Of a stretch of 39,445 nucleotides of DNA, positions 32,109-39,445 are shown piece by piece. Source of the stretch: an uncultured Gammaproteobacteria bacterium. GTDB lineage: Bacteria; Pseudomonadota; Gammaproteobacteria; Arenicellales; JAANXG01. A program made the translations under genes and the position numbers. Numbering within the stretch: the stretch's first letter is position 1; the number at the start of each line of letters is the position of its first letter. Below the pieces are notes generated by a model that saw nothing but the letters and a program-made list of their open reading frames with translations, searched no databases and had not been told where the DNA came from. The DNA lies in assembly GCA_947258975.1 (NCBI GenBank), contig CAMYKK010000038.1, positions 1 to 39,445 on the forward strand, in the 5' to 3' direction.

Positions 32109-32507
32109 GTGTCCAATGCGACACCACGCATGGAATTCCCTTATTACGTGTTGTGCTTTATCCATCTCGAGAGTCGCAGAGTTGGGGTTTCGGGTATCAC
32201 ACCGCATCCGAATGAACGATGGATGAAACAAATCGCCAGAAACGTGACCATGGATGAGTGGGGTTTTCTCGATAATTGCCGTTACCTCGTCCATGACCGC
32301 GATACGAAATTCACGGACATTTTTTGCGCGATCGTGAAATCGAACCAGGTCGAGCCACTAAAGCTTCCAGCCCAGAGCCCGAAAGGCAAAGACAACTTAC
32401 TGTTATTTCCGACCGCGACGAAAGCAATGAATCGTGTTGGCGGTTCAGTCGGCTGTAAAGAACGCTTGGGTGGGCCGTTGAAATATTATCATCGGGAAGC
32501 AGCATGA
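32109..32507 (+). pseudogene. DDE integrase-type transposase fragment (rve domain)
   Basis: This is a remnant of an integrase-core transposase. YYVLCFIHLESRRVGVSGIT and CRYLVHDRDTKF are the middle of the catalytic domain, with the second catalytic Asp in HDRDTKF. After LPAQSPK the next conserved block (N-A-E-R) is missing and the frame resumes with GGSVGCKERLGGPLKYYHREAA, the usual C-terminal end of that family. So the N-terminal domain, the first Asp and the Glu helix are lost by 5' truncation and internal deletion. It is inactive. Confidence 0.82.
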
Positions 32508-32516
32508 ATATTTTGA

Positions 32517-33286
32517 CCCCACGCCGAGCAATTAATCACTACCGAACCTAAGCCGATTGCAAACGACCAGTGGCAAGCGCTGTGGCGGTTCGGCGGGTTT
32601 CCGGAACCGTTTCTCAAATCGAATCAACGTTTTTATAACCGCTGGCGCACGCTGCGCACAGCGCAGCTACTCAAGGAAGACCTGCGCGATCTGACGCGAA
32701 TTCAGGAACTGGGTCAGGTCGAAATGCTGGCTGAACTGCTGCGCACCCAGGTGGGACAGCTCACCAGTTATTCCTATCTCGCGAAGAATGTCCGGGTATC
32801 GGTGGATACTATACGGCGTTGGATAGCCACGCTGGAATCTTTGTATTTCTGCTTCGCGGTCAAACCCTGGCACCGGAATGTCGCCCGGGCGCTGCGCAAG
32901 GAGCCCAAGTACTATCTGGGGACTGGTCACAGGTAGGCGATCCTGGTCCCCGCGGCGAGAATCTCGTCGCCAGCGCCTTGCTCAAGGCAGTGCACTGGTG
33001 GACCGAAACAGGCCAGGGAGAGTTTGATTTGCGCTTTATCCGTGACAAACAAAAACGGAAGGTGGATTTCCTAATCACGCGTGATCAGAAACCTTGGATA
33101 CTAGTCGAGGTTAAGAGCAATGAAAAAGCGGATCTGTCCGCGTCACTGAGCTATTTTCAGCAGCAGACTCGAGCCGAACATGCGTTTCAGTTAGCGATGG
33201 ATGCCGGCTTCATCGAGCGCAATTGCTTTGAACATCATGCTCCGATCATTGTGCCGACCCGGACGCTTCTCGCACAACTCGTGTAG
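32517..33286 (+). pseudogene. AAA-14/DUF4143 ATPase, truncated and frameshifted
   Basis: Only the C-terminal half of a DUF4143-type ATP-binding protein is present. The first frame reads QALWRFGGFPEPFLKSN, LLKEDLRDLTRIQELGQVEML, SYSYLAKNVRVSVDTIRRW and ESLYFCFAVKPW. Near 32917-32921 a one-base loss (CTGGGGAC for an expected CTGTGGGAC) ends it, and the other frame continues DWSQVGDPGPRGENLVASALLKAV, KVDFLITRDQKPWILVEVK (PD-D/ExK-like nuclease motif) and YFQQQTRAEHAFQL. The P-loop half is absent. It abuts the transposase remnant, which may have truncated it. Confidence 0.85.
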
Positions 33287-33405
33287 TTCCACGCCGGCCG
33301 GTGAAGAACAGTACGGCGTTGAGTTCTGAAGAGAGTGTCCTTAATAGCGATGTCTTTAAATTATTTTATTGTCGCGTAGGGCTCTCTCAAAATGCGCTTT
33401 AAACA

Positions 33406-34711
33406 TTAGCCGGTTGTTAGGCGCTGTAACCGCTCCTCTATACCGCCGGTGATGGAATCTCGCAAAGCTTGCGGGAACACTGCCGGCAACGCGTTGCGCA
33501 CGGTATCGATCGCGAGCGGCACTTGTGAACGCAGCTCCTCGACGATGTCTGGTATGACCGCTGGGTACATTCCAGCCTTTGCTGCAGTTTGCGCGAAGTG
33601 CCGTGGCGTGATGTCATGGACTCGATAATGGCGGTTATCACCGACAGCCATGGCAAGGCGCATTTGGTTTCTGCGGGGCTGCCCGGTATCGAACAAGGGC
33701 TGCGTTGACATGACATCATAGAGTGGCGTGGATCGAAAGCCGCCACCGGGATCAAGAAAGACACTGAAATTCTTGGCATGACCGTCGGTTGCACCCATAA
33801 ACCAAAACACAATCTGGGTCTTTATGAAAAGAGTTTGATCGCGCCCTGGATCATCACTGCCTTTTAATAATTCGAGAATGTCGACGATACCTGGTCCTCC
33901 ATCACTTTCATAATTTACGGGAGGGCGGAACCGATAGCGCCTGACAGCAATCCTCCTGCGGGAGACGCAACAGCCGGTGATCACTTGTCCGGTGTCGGTC
34001 GAACCGCTCAACCACCAGCGCACGCTGGCCGTCAAAGTCCGCAATGCGGGTCTGAGTCGTCGGGAGACCCAGAGCATCGAGTATCTGCATACATAGATAT
34101 TCATTCTCGACACTTTGCGACAGATCGACACCGGCCTGCTGCCCGATTTGCGGTTTTAGAATATGAGTTGTTGCGGTCGTGCCGTGTGGCCTATGCCAAC
34201 CATCTTTCCAGTAAAGAAACGCTGTTTTTTCCTGCACGCCGGCAAGAGAAATCCGGAATTTCTCATCGTCTCCAAGACCAAGCGGCGCACCTTCGAGACC
34301 GGCGAGTATCTCGGCAATGACCGTATCGGTGATCGCTTCGGCTTTAACCAAGCCGGACGGGTCGGGTTCACAACCATCAGGAAGAAATTGCAGCGCCCCG
34401 ATGCAATCCCGACCGATCGCCGATAGCAGGCTGTAGGGATCGGTGCCGCCAGCATCCATGCGCGCAGCGACGCGGCGGCGGATGTCATCGTTATCGGGAA
34501 GCAGATTGTCGAAGACGGCGATCACCGGTTCACCGATAAAGCGATCTTCGCGCAGCAGTAAAGAGAGTGACACCGGAAAACCGTGTTCCCACTCAAGCCA
34601 GGTGGGATCGTACTGAAAGTCGATAGCCCCGGAGGTCTCACGCCTGAGCCACCCGACCAACCGGGCGTTAAGATAAACATTCAGGGGTATGCGAGTACGC
34701 GTCCGGGCCAT
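33406..34711 (-). pseudogene. hipA: HipA-family serine/threonine kinase toxin with one-base frameshift
   Basis: The full coding length (about 435 codons) is present in two frames. The first (34711-33908) has LNARLVGWLRRETSG, HGFPVSLSLLL, FDNLLPDNDDIRRR, KFRISLAGVQEKTAFLYW and ENEYLCMQI. It runs to RLPQEDCCQALSVPPSRK, then stops. An extra base near 33911-33916 is the cause; the other frame continues YESDGGPGIVDILELLKG, WFMGATDGHAKNFSVFL (catalytic Asp and Asn) and PLYDVMS. HipA phosphorylates glutamyl-tRNA synthetase in E. coli. Its ATG overlaps the hipB stop (ATGA). A sequencing error must be ruled out. Confidence 0.88.
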
Positions 34712-34962
34712 CAGAACAGGCGTTCGATCTCATCCACTGAGGTTTTGCCGCGTTTATCGATAAGGACTTCCAGGCCTAGTGCGGCCAGGGTGTCGAGAAA
34801 CGTGCGCAGCTGTGTCGCCGGCTCGCCGGCTTCCAACTTGGATATGGTAGCCTGGCGCAGACCGATCTTTGCCCCGAGCTGGGTTTGGGTAAGACCCAGC
34901 CGTCGGCGCTCGCGTCGGATGATGGCGCCAAGTTGCTTGGTGGTCCGAGCTGTTTGCTTCAT
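34711..34962 (-). CDS. hipB: HipB-family antitoxin
   Basis: This is an 83-residue Xre-type HTH protein. It starts MKQTARTTKQLGAIIRRERR, then LGLTQTQLGAKIGLRQATISKLEAG, then TFLDTLAALGLEVLIDKRG, the dimerisation strand of HipB. It normally represses the operon and neutralises HipA. I trimmed 26 upstream codons that run into the operator. The palindromes directly upstream are suited to autorepression. Since hipA is broken, the antitoxin may now be orphaned. Confidence 0.93.
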   Translation of the reverse strand: MKQTARTTKQLGAIIRRERRRLGLTQTQLGAKIGLRQATISKLEAGEPATQLRTFLDTLAALGLEVLIDKRGKTSVDEIERLF

Positions 34963-34972
34963 GAATAAACCT

Positions 34973-35005
34973 ATACGCTGATGCGTATATATTGATAATA
35001 TACGC
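34973..35005 (-). promoter_or_regulatory. hipB operator palindromes and promoter
   Basis: Two overlapping palindromes are seen: ATACGC-N4-GCGTAT (34973-34988) and a perfect GCGTATAT-N7-ATATACGC (34983-35005). They share one half-site. On the minus strand TTATCA, 17 bases, TATAGG (34970-34975) is a plausible promoter, so bound HipB would cover the -35 and -10 region. The TSS would fall close to the hipB ATG. Confidence 0.65.
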
Positions 35006-35604
35006 GGCCGCGCATGAGAGTGCGGATGGATTCGAGACACAGGATACGCACGCTCAATCGTTATGAAAGGATAAGGTGTCTGTCCCGAAAAAGCGTGTCA
35101 GTTGATTATATTGAAGTGCTCCGTGCAATACGTAATCCTTGCTCACATGGCCTCACTGAGAGGCTGCATGACTGTTCGGGACCCACAGGCGGTCCGCCTT
35201 GCAGCTGCGATCATCCCGGGGGTCGTGGTCAATCGATCCAAGCACCGTCATAATACTCCTGGCCCAACACATTGAGAATGTAGTGTCGGGACCTGCCTTT
35301 ATGGTTGGCAACGTCGCAAGCCCCCACCGCTGCGCGGAATTTCTGGAAGTGGTCTACCTGAATGTGCCGATATGAAGACATGAGCCCCGAGATCGGGTGG
35401 TCAAGGGTGACTTTTTTTGGACTTCATGAGACGGTACATTGACGACTCCCCTCGCGCTCGAGATCGGATGCGCTGTCAGGGCCACCGGTCATGGCGTGAG
35501 CCCAGGAATTCTTAGCAATAAAAGGAACGACATCCCCCGCTGCTTATTCCGATTGAAGTACGGACCCGGAACCTAGGCCTCCACAGGCCCGAAAATTTCC
35601 AGTC
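35006..35604. other. Mostly non-coding stretch upstream of tRNA-Phe
   Basis: Apart from the short ORF at 35229-35381 I see no gene here. The GC content varies along the stretch and there is a seven-T run at 35412-35418. No terminal repeats, transposase pieces or RNA structures could be recognised. It separates the hipBA remnant from the tRNA/integrase junction. Confidence 0.4.
35229..35381 (-). CDS. Short ORF, possibly the 3' part of a homopolymer-frameshifted gene
   Basis: This is a 50-codon frame starting MSSYRHIQVDHFQKFRAAVG and ending GQEYYDGAWID. It is protein-like and stays open 15 codons upstream (VTLDHPISGL before the Met) until a run of seven A. With six A the frame would join an ATG at 35427 to give MKSKKVTLDHPISGL. 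So a one-base slip may have broken a 65-codon gene. No family is recognised and no good ribosome site is seen. Confidence 0.35.
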   Translation of the reverse strand: MSSYRHIQVDHFQKFRAAVGACDVANHKGRSRHYILNVLGQEYYDGAWID

Positions 35605-35635
35605 TTGACCCCGCTGCCCGGTGCAAGTCTAATAT
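35605..35635 (+). promoter_or_regulatory. Likely tRNA-Phe promoter
   Basis: TTGACC (35605-35610) is followed 17 bases later by TCTAAT (35628-35633), or 19 bases later by TAATAT (35630-35635). GC-rich sequence follows (GCGACACCGCACC), resembling a stringent discriminator. The start would be about 30 bases before the mature tRNA. Confidence 0.55.
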
Positions 35636-36795
35636 GCGACACCGCACCGTCGCACACATCTCCTCATGGCCAGGTAGCTCAGTCGGTAGAGCAGGGGACT
35701 GAAAATCCCCGTGTCGGCAGTTCGATTCTGTCCCTGGCCACCCATTTGCCGACCGTGACCAAAACGTGACACATTATCCAAGCGTGCCACCGCAGCGCGC
35801 ACATTTTCCGGTGCCAGATGCGCATATCGCTCGGTCATCTTCACCGTGCTGTGCCCTAGAAGATCACGTACTTCTGTTAACGGCACACCCGCTGAAACCA
35901 ACCATGCGGCGCATGTGTGCCGAAGATCATGAATACGAAAGTCTTCAATGCCTGCCCGCTTACACGCGGTCATAAAGCTATTTCGCACCAGACCTATCCG
36001 CTCTCCCTTCTTGTTACAAAACACCCAAGGGCTTGTTGGACAATATTCCGCGCGAAAACGTGCGCGGTTTATCAACGCCCTTCGCGCGTTCTGGTTCAAC
36101 GGAATGCTGCGCCGTCTTCCTGTTTTGGTGTGTTCTCCTTCCAGATAAAACAAACCACCGGCCAGATCGACCCGCTTCCATTCCAACCACAGTAACTCAC
36201 CTGACCGACATCCTGTGTGCAATGCCAACCGGATGAAATCCGGTAGATGCCGTGCCTTGGATTCAATCCCCGCAGCGCGTATCAGTGCACCCGCTTCCTG
36301 CTGGGTGAGCCAACGTGCCCTACCCTCGCCCTCCTTAAGCTTCCGTCCCTGAATGACGTTTGGTAGCTCCCAGTCCCACTCTCGGTTCGCGTAGTTAATC
36401 GCCGCCGACAGCAACGATAGTTCCCTGTTGATGGTCGAGTTCTTCTTGCCTTCGGATTTACGAAAAGCAATATATGCCCGCACATCCTTGGGGCTAAGCT
36501 CGTTCATCACCCGTCCCTTTAAGAACCGCCGTAAGTTTCGTGTCCGACCACGATCCTTAAGGTGCGTCCTTTTCTCATTTCGCGTTGCCTTGAGATACGC
36601 AACCATCAACTCTTCGAAACTCCGCGATGGCTGTGCGTCCCATTGCTTGACGCGAAACGCCTCCAGCTTCCATTTGGCCTCTAAGGCCGCGGCTTCCCTG
36701 CGGTTGTCTGTCCCAGTAGAGCGTCTAATTCTCTTGCCGCTTGGGTCGGCGAAACTGACCCACCACGCGGCTCCGTCTTTGCGCTTGTATGGCAT
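35629..36795 (-). CDS. Tyrosine recombinase (phage-type integrase) at tRNA-Phe
   Basis: This is a 388-residue site-specific recombinase. It has an N-terminal Arm-type region (MPYKRKDGAAWWVSFADPSGKRIRR), a core-binding SAM-like domain (SFEELMVAYLKAT, STINRELSLLSAAINYA), and the catalytic domain with Arg in HTGCRSGELLWLEW, Lys near EHTKTGRRR, HDLRHTCAAWL, LLGHSTVKMT and Tyr in ERYAHL. The last 45 residues (GQGQNRTADTGIFSPLLYRL) are antisense to the tRNA-Phe gene, so the C-terminus was made by integration. It lies to the right of the tRNA, pointing at it, so the element extends rightwards. It would integrate and, with the excisionase, excise the element. Confidence 0.94.
   Translation of the reverse strand: MPYKRKDGAAWWVSFADPSGKRIRRSTGTDNRREAAALEAKWKLEAFRVKQWDAQPSRSFEELMVAYLKATRNEKRTHLKDRGRTRNLRRFLKGRVMNELSPKDVRAYIAFRKSEGKKNSTINRELSLLSAAINYANREWDWELPNVIQGRKLKEGEGRARWLTQQEAGALIRAAGIESKARHLPDFIRLALHTGCRSGELLWLEWKRVDLAGGLFYLEGEHTKTGRRRSIPLNQNARRALINRARFRAEYCPTSPWVFCNKKGERIGLVRNSFMTACKRAGIEDFRIHDLRHTCAAWLVSAGVPLTEVRDLLGHSTVKMTERYAHLAPENVRAAVARLDNVSRFGHGRQMGGQGQNRTADTGIFSPLLYRLSYLAMRRCVRRCGVAY
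35668..35740 (+). tRNA. tRNA-Phe (GAA)
   Basis: This is a 73-nt tRNA without an encoded CCA. The acceptor stem is GGCCAGG/CCTGGCC, the D arm AGCTCAGTCGGTAGAGC, the anticodon arm GGGGACTGAAAATCCCC with anticodon GAA, and the T arm ends with TTCGATTC. The discriminator is A, followed by CCC rather than CCA. The 3' half is the likely attachment site of the integrative element on its right. Confidence 0.95.
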
Positions 36796-37016
36796 GTGCT
36801 ACCTCCTTCACGCACAGCCGGCCCCGCGCAGCCGCTATTATTCGGGATCGCGGTGCAGGTTTCCACCCACGATTCCAATGCGGCCACTGGGATCCGGACT
36901 GCGCCTCGTACTCGTACGACCGGCAGCTCCTGTCGTTCAATCATGCGGCGTATGGTCCGCGCCGATACGCTAAGCTGCTGGGCCGTATCTGCAATCGATA
37001 ACAACAACCGGTTCAT
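36681..37016 (-). CDS. Excisionase-like HTH (MerR/HTH_17) DNA-binding protein
   Basis: This is a 111-residue protein. Residues about 1-55 are a helix-turn-helix of the excisionase type: LSIADTAQQLSVSARTIRRMIERQELPVVRVRGAVRIPVAALESWV. The second half is low-complexity and reads across the start of the integrase gene in another frame (115-bp overlap), so the useful part may be only the HTH. Position directly upstream of the integrase is usual for recombination directionality factors. The ATG at 37016 begins the conserved part. Confidence 0.82.
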   Translation of the reverse strand: MNRLLLSIADTAQQLSVSARTIRRMIERQELPVVRVRGAVRIPVAALESWVETCTAIPNNSGCAGPAVREGGSTCHTSAKTEPRGGSVSPTQAARELDALLGQTTAGKPRP

Positions 37017-37031
37017 TACCCGAACCTCCAT

Positions 37032-37895
37032 TCAACGCCCTAGGTAGACGTTGACGATGTCAATGCGGCTGTGACCCAGTTCCTGCGTGACCTGCATTCT
37101 GGCCCGAAAGTCGGTCTCTCGTTGCATTTCGGTAAGTGCCGCCCTAAACGGCCCGCCCGCCGCCGGTGATTTCCAGCCGGTGAGTTCTTCGTACCGGCTT
37201 TGCGCGTAGGCGTGTCGCAATCCATGTGTTCTGGAGATCCCCGCCTTGGTGGTCTCGTATTGCCACTTCGCCAGGTGCTCCCGGTAGGATTTGTGCGGCG
37301 GAATCATCGAGTTATTCCCAGCCAGGCGTTTCGCCTCGTCGAGGACCACCCGTTGCGCCGGGGTGCGGATCGGAATCTGCCGTTCCCGGCCGCCTTTGCA
37401 CCACGAACGCTTGAGCTGCAGATAGCTGCCACAATCGGCCCACACCGGTTGCAGCTTCATCGCCTCTTCTCGGCGCAGACCAAACTGCTGCTGGAGCTTG
37501 AGCGAGATTTGCGTGTGCGTATCCTTGACCAGTGCGATCTTGGCCTCCGATCCGTTGATAGCCTTGGAGACGTTGGTCTTGTAGGCTCGCTTGCCGATCC
37601 CAAGCTCGGCATTGGTGCGCGGGACGATGTTGGGTTTGTCTATTTTCTCGGCCGTCCAGCGTAAGAACGCTAGTCGGTTCTTGAGCGTGGCGTCACAGGC
37701 GGTCTTTTTCCAAGTTTCGACCGCCGCCAAGATGTGTTTCGGTTTAATGGAGCGTTCGTTTTGGATCGTAAATCCAGCCTTGTGGACCGCGCGCGCAAAC
37801 AAAGATGCCATGCGCCGTCGATCGGCCTGGGTGACCTTGGACCCGTCTCGGTTGCGTCGGACCAGCCTGATCAGTCGATATTCCAGATCGTTCAT
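37032..37895 (-). CDS. Integrase-domain protein (Integrase_1-like)
   Basis: This is a 287-residue protein with the layout of the Integrase_1 (PF12835) group. A helical N-terminal domain (about 1-110) is followed by a catalytic-like domain: FGLRREEAMKLQPVW (Arg), RSWCKGGRERQIPI (Lys region), RTHGLRHAYAQSRYEELTG, and QVTQELGHSRIDIVNVYLG with the final Tyr. The ATG at 37895 follows GAGGAG. It lies 15 bp upstream of the excisionase-like gene on the same strand, so the three genes may be one operon. It may act with or independently of the other integrase. Confidence 0.88.
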   Translation of the reverse strand: MNDLEYRLIRLVRRNRDGSKVTQADRRRMASLFARAVHKAGFTIQNERSIKPKHILAAVETWKKTACDATLKNRLAFLRWTAEKIDKPNIVPRTNAELGIGKRAYKTNVSKAINGSEAKIALVKDTHTQISLKLQQQFGLRREEAMKLQPVWADCGSYLQLKRSWCKGGRERQIPIRTPAQRVVLDEAKRLAGNNSMIPPHKSYREHLAKWQYETTKAGISRTHGLRHAYAQSRYEELTGWKSPAAGGPFRAALTEMQRETDFRARMQVTQELGHSRIDIVNVYLGR

Positions 37896-38556
37896 TAGAT
37901 CTCTCCTCGTTCTCGAGGCCCTCTTTGCAAACACCGAGATATTCAAAGTGTGAAGAGCAAGTCGGTTAGTGTTGATCCGCCATTGTTCGGCCGTAGCACA
38001 AGAACAATCTTTATCGGCGGGTTCGGTCGCTCACACGGCACGACCGTGTCCGTTATGGACCGCCAATGTGGGTTTTCTTGTGAAAACCCAGCATCGACCT
38101 TTCGGTTTCTCAGTGTTTTACGTCGATAGCCTCCTTTTGATTGATGAAAGGGTTTAACGAGAGACGTCCAATACACGAGGAGTGCTCGATCGGATGCAGA
38201 CGCACGAATGCGCGCATCGTCGATCGACACTCGACATCGCGAATGGATGATGGAAGAAATCCGCCGCAGCACGAGCGCATCGACCAATGCTTAGGCTCGG
38301 GTCCGTCCCTTAATCCTAAATGAAAGAGATCCGGTTGGCTTACGCCAGAGGACGCCTTACAACCAGCATGACGTCTCGCCGATTTTGCCCCGATAGGAGC
38401 CACGATCGTGCAGCGTGTTTAGAAATCGGTCAATCCGGCTTGCGCCAGATTGGCGTTACTTTATGCCCATAGAAAATGCCTGACAAGCCCTATATCGTCA
38501 CTTACTCGGCGCTCTTTATTTTGACCTCCAAAGCCGCGCCACACTTACGTTTCCCA
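37896..38556. other. No gene recognised
   Basis: Several short frames exist on both strands, but none has a ribosome site plus protein-like composition. The stretch is inside the integrative element. It should include the promoter of the integrase operon near 37900-38000 and possibly attP-arm sites for the recombinase. Nothing more can be supported. Confidence 0.4.
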
Positions 38557-38593
38557 GCGCGTCACTACCCGCTGAGGCTGGGTAGTGACGCGC
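38557..38593 (-). terminator. Perfect 14-bp inverted repeat after the DUF429 gene
   Basis: GCGCGTCACTACCC (38557-38570) and GGGTAGTGACGCGC (38580-38593) are perfectly inverted around a nine-base loop. It begins at the base after the DUF429 stop codon. On the minus strand it is followed by TGGGAAACG, not a T run, so it is not a classic rho-independent terminator. It could be an RNA end-protecting hairpin or protein site. Confidence 0.6.
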
Positions 38594-39370
38594 CTACCAC
38601 ACACCAAGAATCCAGCCTTCGAGCTGACACCGGCGCCGCTCCGACAATGTCAGCGGCGGCTGAAAGTAATTATCTAAGGCCCCAATCGAATCCATCGATT
38701 TCATCCACGCAGCAATAGACCAAGCGTCGTGCTCATCGACCGTTCTGTCTTCGCGCGGAAAGCGACGTCGGAAGATGGAGGGATACACCTCCGCCACAAC
38801 GGACTTATCGGCGGGGATCTCGAATCCGTCGAATGGCCAAAAGTGGAGTTTATCCCTAAGCCGCGGGTCCTCACGTAGGTAGAGAAGCCACGGAATCCCC
38901 GCGTGGGTCGACTTACCGACGGTGCCCTGGCCATCCAGTTGGAAGACGCTTTTCGTAGAAGAAGTCCACTTCTCACAGAGACGAAACTCGCTCGAATCAC
39001 CGATTCGCCGATTATCCTCGATGAGGAAATCCACATAGGTGTGGTCATCCGCCGTCGGCCAGTGCATTAGAAAGTCTCGCAGGAACTGGTCCCAGCCCTC
39101 GATCCCATAACGCTGCATGTAAGTGACCGGGAATGAGAAACCGTGATCTATCCCGATGATTCCCCGTTCATCCTCAGCCAGCTTCTCCGCGCACCACTGC
39201 GCGATTTCCTTTCGGGTCCAGTTCTTCGCGCCTTGTGTCGGTGTCCTTAGGATCGCTGGTTGCGAGTCTGGGTCAGCCATGCAAATCTTCAAACCTTTGA
39301 GTCGACTCGTCGGTGTTTCGGCACCCGAGTAATCAATACCTATGTGCACTGCTGTCCCGTTAACTTTCAC
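38594..39370 (-). CDS. DUF429-family protein (RNase H-like fold)
   Basis: This is a 258-residue protein. It starts MKVNGTAVHIGIDYSGAETP, where the Asp in GIDYSGA is the first acidic residue of an RNase H-like core. GIIGIDHGFSFP and VVAEVYPSIFRRRF follow, and DEHDAWSIAAWM gives later acidic residues, the DUF429 pattern. DUF429 proteins are predicted nucleases of unknown role, frequent on islands. It is cargo of the integrative element. The 14-bp hairpin lies right after its stop. Upstream sequence runs to the window end without another gene visible. Confidence 0.85.
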   Translation of the reverse strand: MKVNGTAVHIGIDYSGAETPTSRLKGLKICMADPDSQPAILRTPTQGAKNWTRKEIAQWCAEKLAEDERGIIGIDHGFSFPVTYMQRYGIEGWDQFLRDFLMHWPTADDHTYVDFLIEDNRRIGDSSEFRLCEKWTSSTKSVFQLDGQGTVGKSTHAGIPWLLYLREDPRLRDKLHFWPFDGFEIPADKSVVAEVYPSIFRRRFPREDRTVDEHDAWSIAAWMKSMDSIGALDNYFQPPLTLSERRRCQLEGWILGVW

Positions 39371-39445
39371 AGCAAAGGCATCTGATTGATGGCGAATTGA
39401 TTATCGCGGAGAGGATTACCTCGTAGCAAGGCCATCAGGTCCCGT

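Noticed and set aside
37943-38403. Minus-strand frames of 97-114 codons between the integrases and the DUF429 gene
   Set aside because: Ser/Arg/His-rich composition, no ribosome site, no recognisable motif.
1-39445. CRISPR arrays, rRNA genes or diversity-generating retroelement
   Set aside because: No regularly spaced short repeats or rRNA sequence seen. The only reverse transcriptase is a group II intron fragment, with no template/variable repeat.

Overview
The window reads as chromosomal DNA of a GC-rich gammaproteobacterium, probably environmental or known only from a metagenome assembly. The evidence is protein style: two MetY-type sulfhydrylases, a 3-hydroxybutyrate dehydrogenase, an HSD10-like short-chain dehydrogenase, a LysR regulator and a type II haloacid dehalogenase. 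I cannot name the genus. GC-rich, evenly coding DNA fills about 1-26.7 kb, and a more AT-rich, broken accessory region follows.

Region 1 (181-9318, all minus strand) is the most interesting block. It is a tight eight-gene operon whose products are nearly all predicted to be in the envelope. In transcription order they are a secreted coiled-coil/low-complexity protein, a large lipoprotein, a membrane-anchored helical-repeat/PEGA protein, an FHA-TM-PEGA(x5)-SUMF fusion, a small secreted protein, a MotA/TolQ/ExbB-type proton-channel protein, and two von Willebrand A proteins. Each VWA protein carries an ExbD/MotB-like N-terminal membrane helix. Four junctions overlap and the others are 10-28 nt apart. 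I infer an ion-driven stator-like complex whose periplasmic arms are VWA domains, with a possible phosphothreonine input through FHA. I do not recognise it as a named system.

Region 2 (9.6-26.7 kb) is ordinary metabolism mixed with repeats. It holds a phospholipase A2-like lipoprotein, an SDR and thioesterase pair, metY with a possible overlapping leader ORF, an alpha/beta hydrolase, a LysR regulator, a universal stress protein and bdhA. It continues with a second SDR, a CoA-binding protein plus second metY operon, a 2-hydroxyacid dehydrogenase, a HAD/hydrolase/EamA operon, a thioesterase, a DsbA-fold isomerase and a Tat-exported multicopper oxidase. REP-like inverted repeats and two related hairpin/terminator elements lie between genes.

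Region 3 (27-35 kb) is an accessory graveyard. Small, mostly minus-strand single genes (phosphoesterase, cold shock protein, YCII, TfoX, HigBA) are interspersed with one convincing attC-like site, a duplicated 55-bp element and two copies of a 62-bp group II intron 3' end. Damaged genes include an IS1182-type transposase, a reverse transcriptase tail, a DDE integrase fragment, a DUF4143 ATPase, a frameshifted HipA and a small gene broken by an amber codon. I read it as a cassette array without an integron integrase, repeatedly hit by mobile elements.

Region 4 (35.6-39.4 kb) is the left end of an integrative element in the 3' end of a tRNA-Phe gene. A tyrosine recombinase overlaps the tRNA antisense, followed by an excisionase-like protein, a second integrase-family protein and a DUF429 protein next to a perfect hairpin. 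The far end of the element is not in the window.
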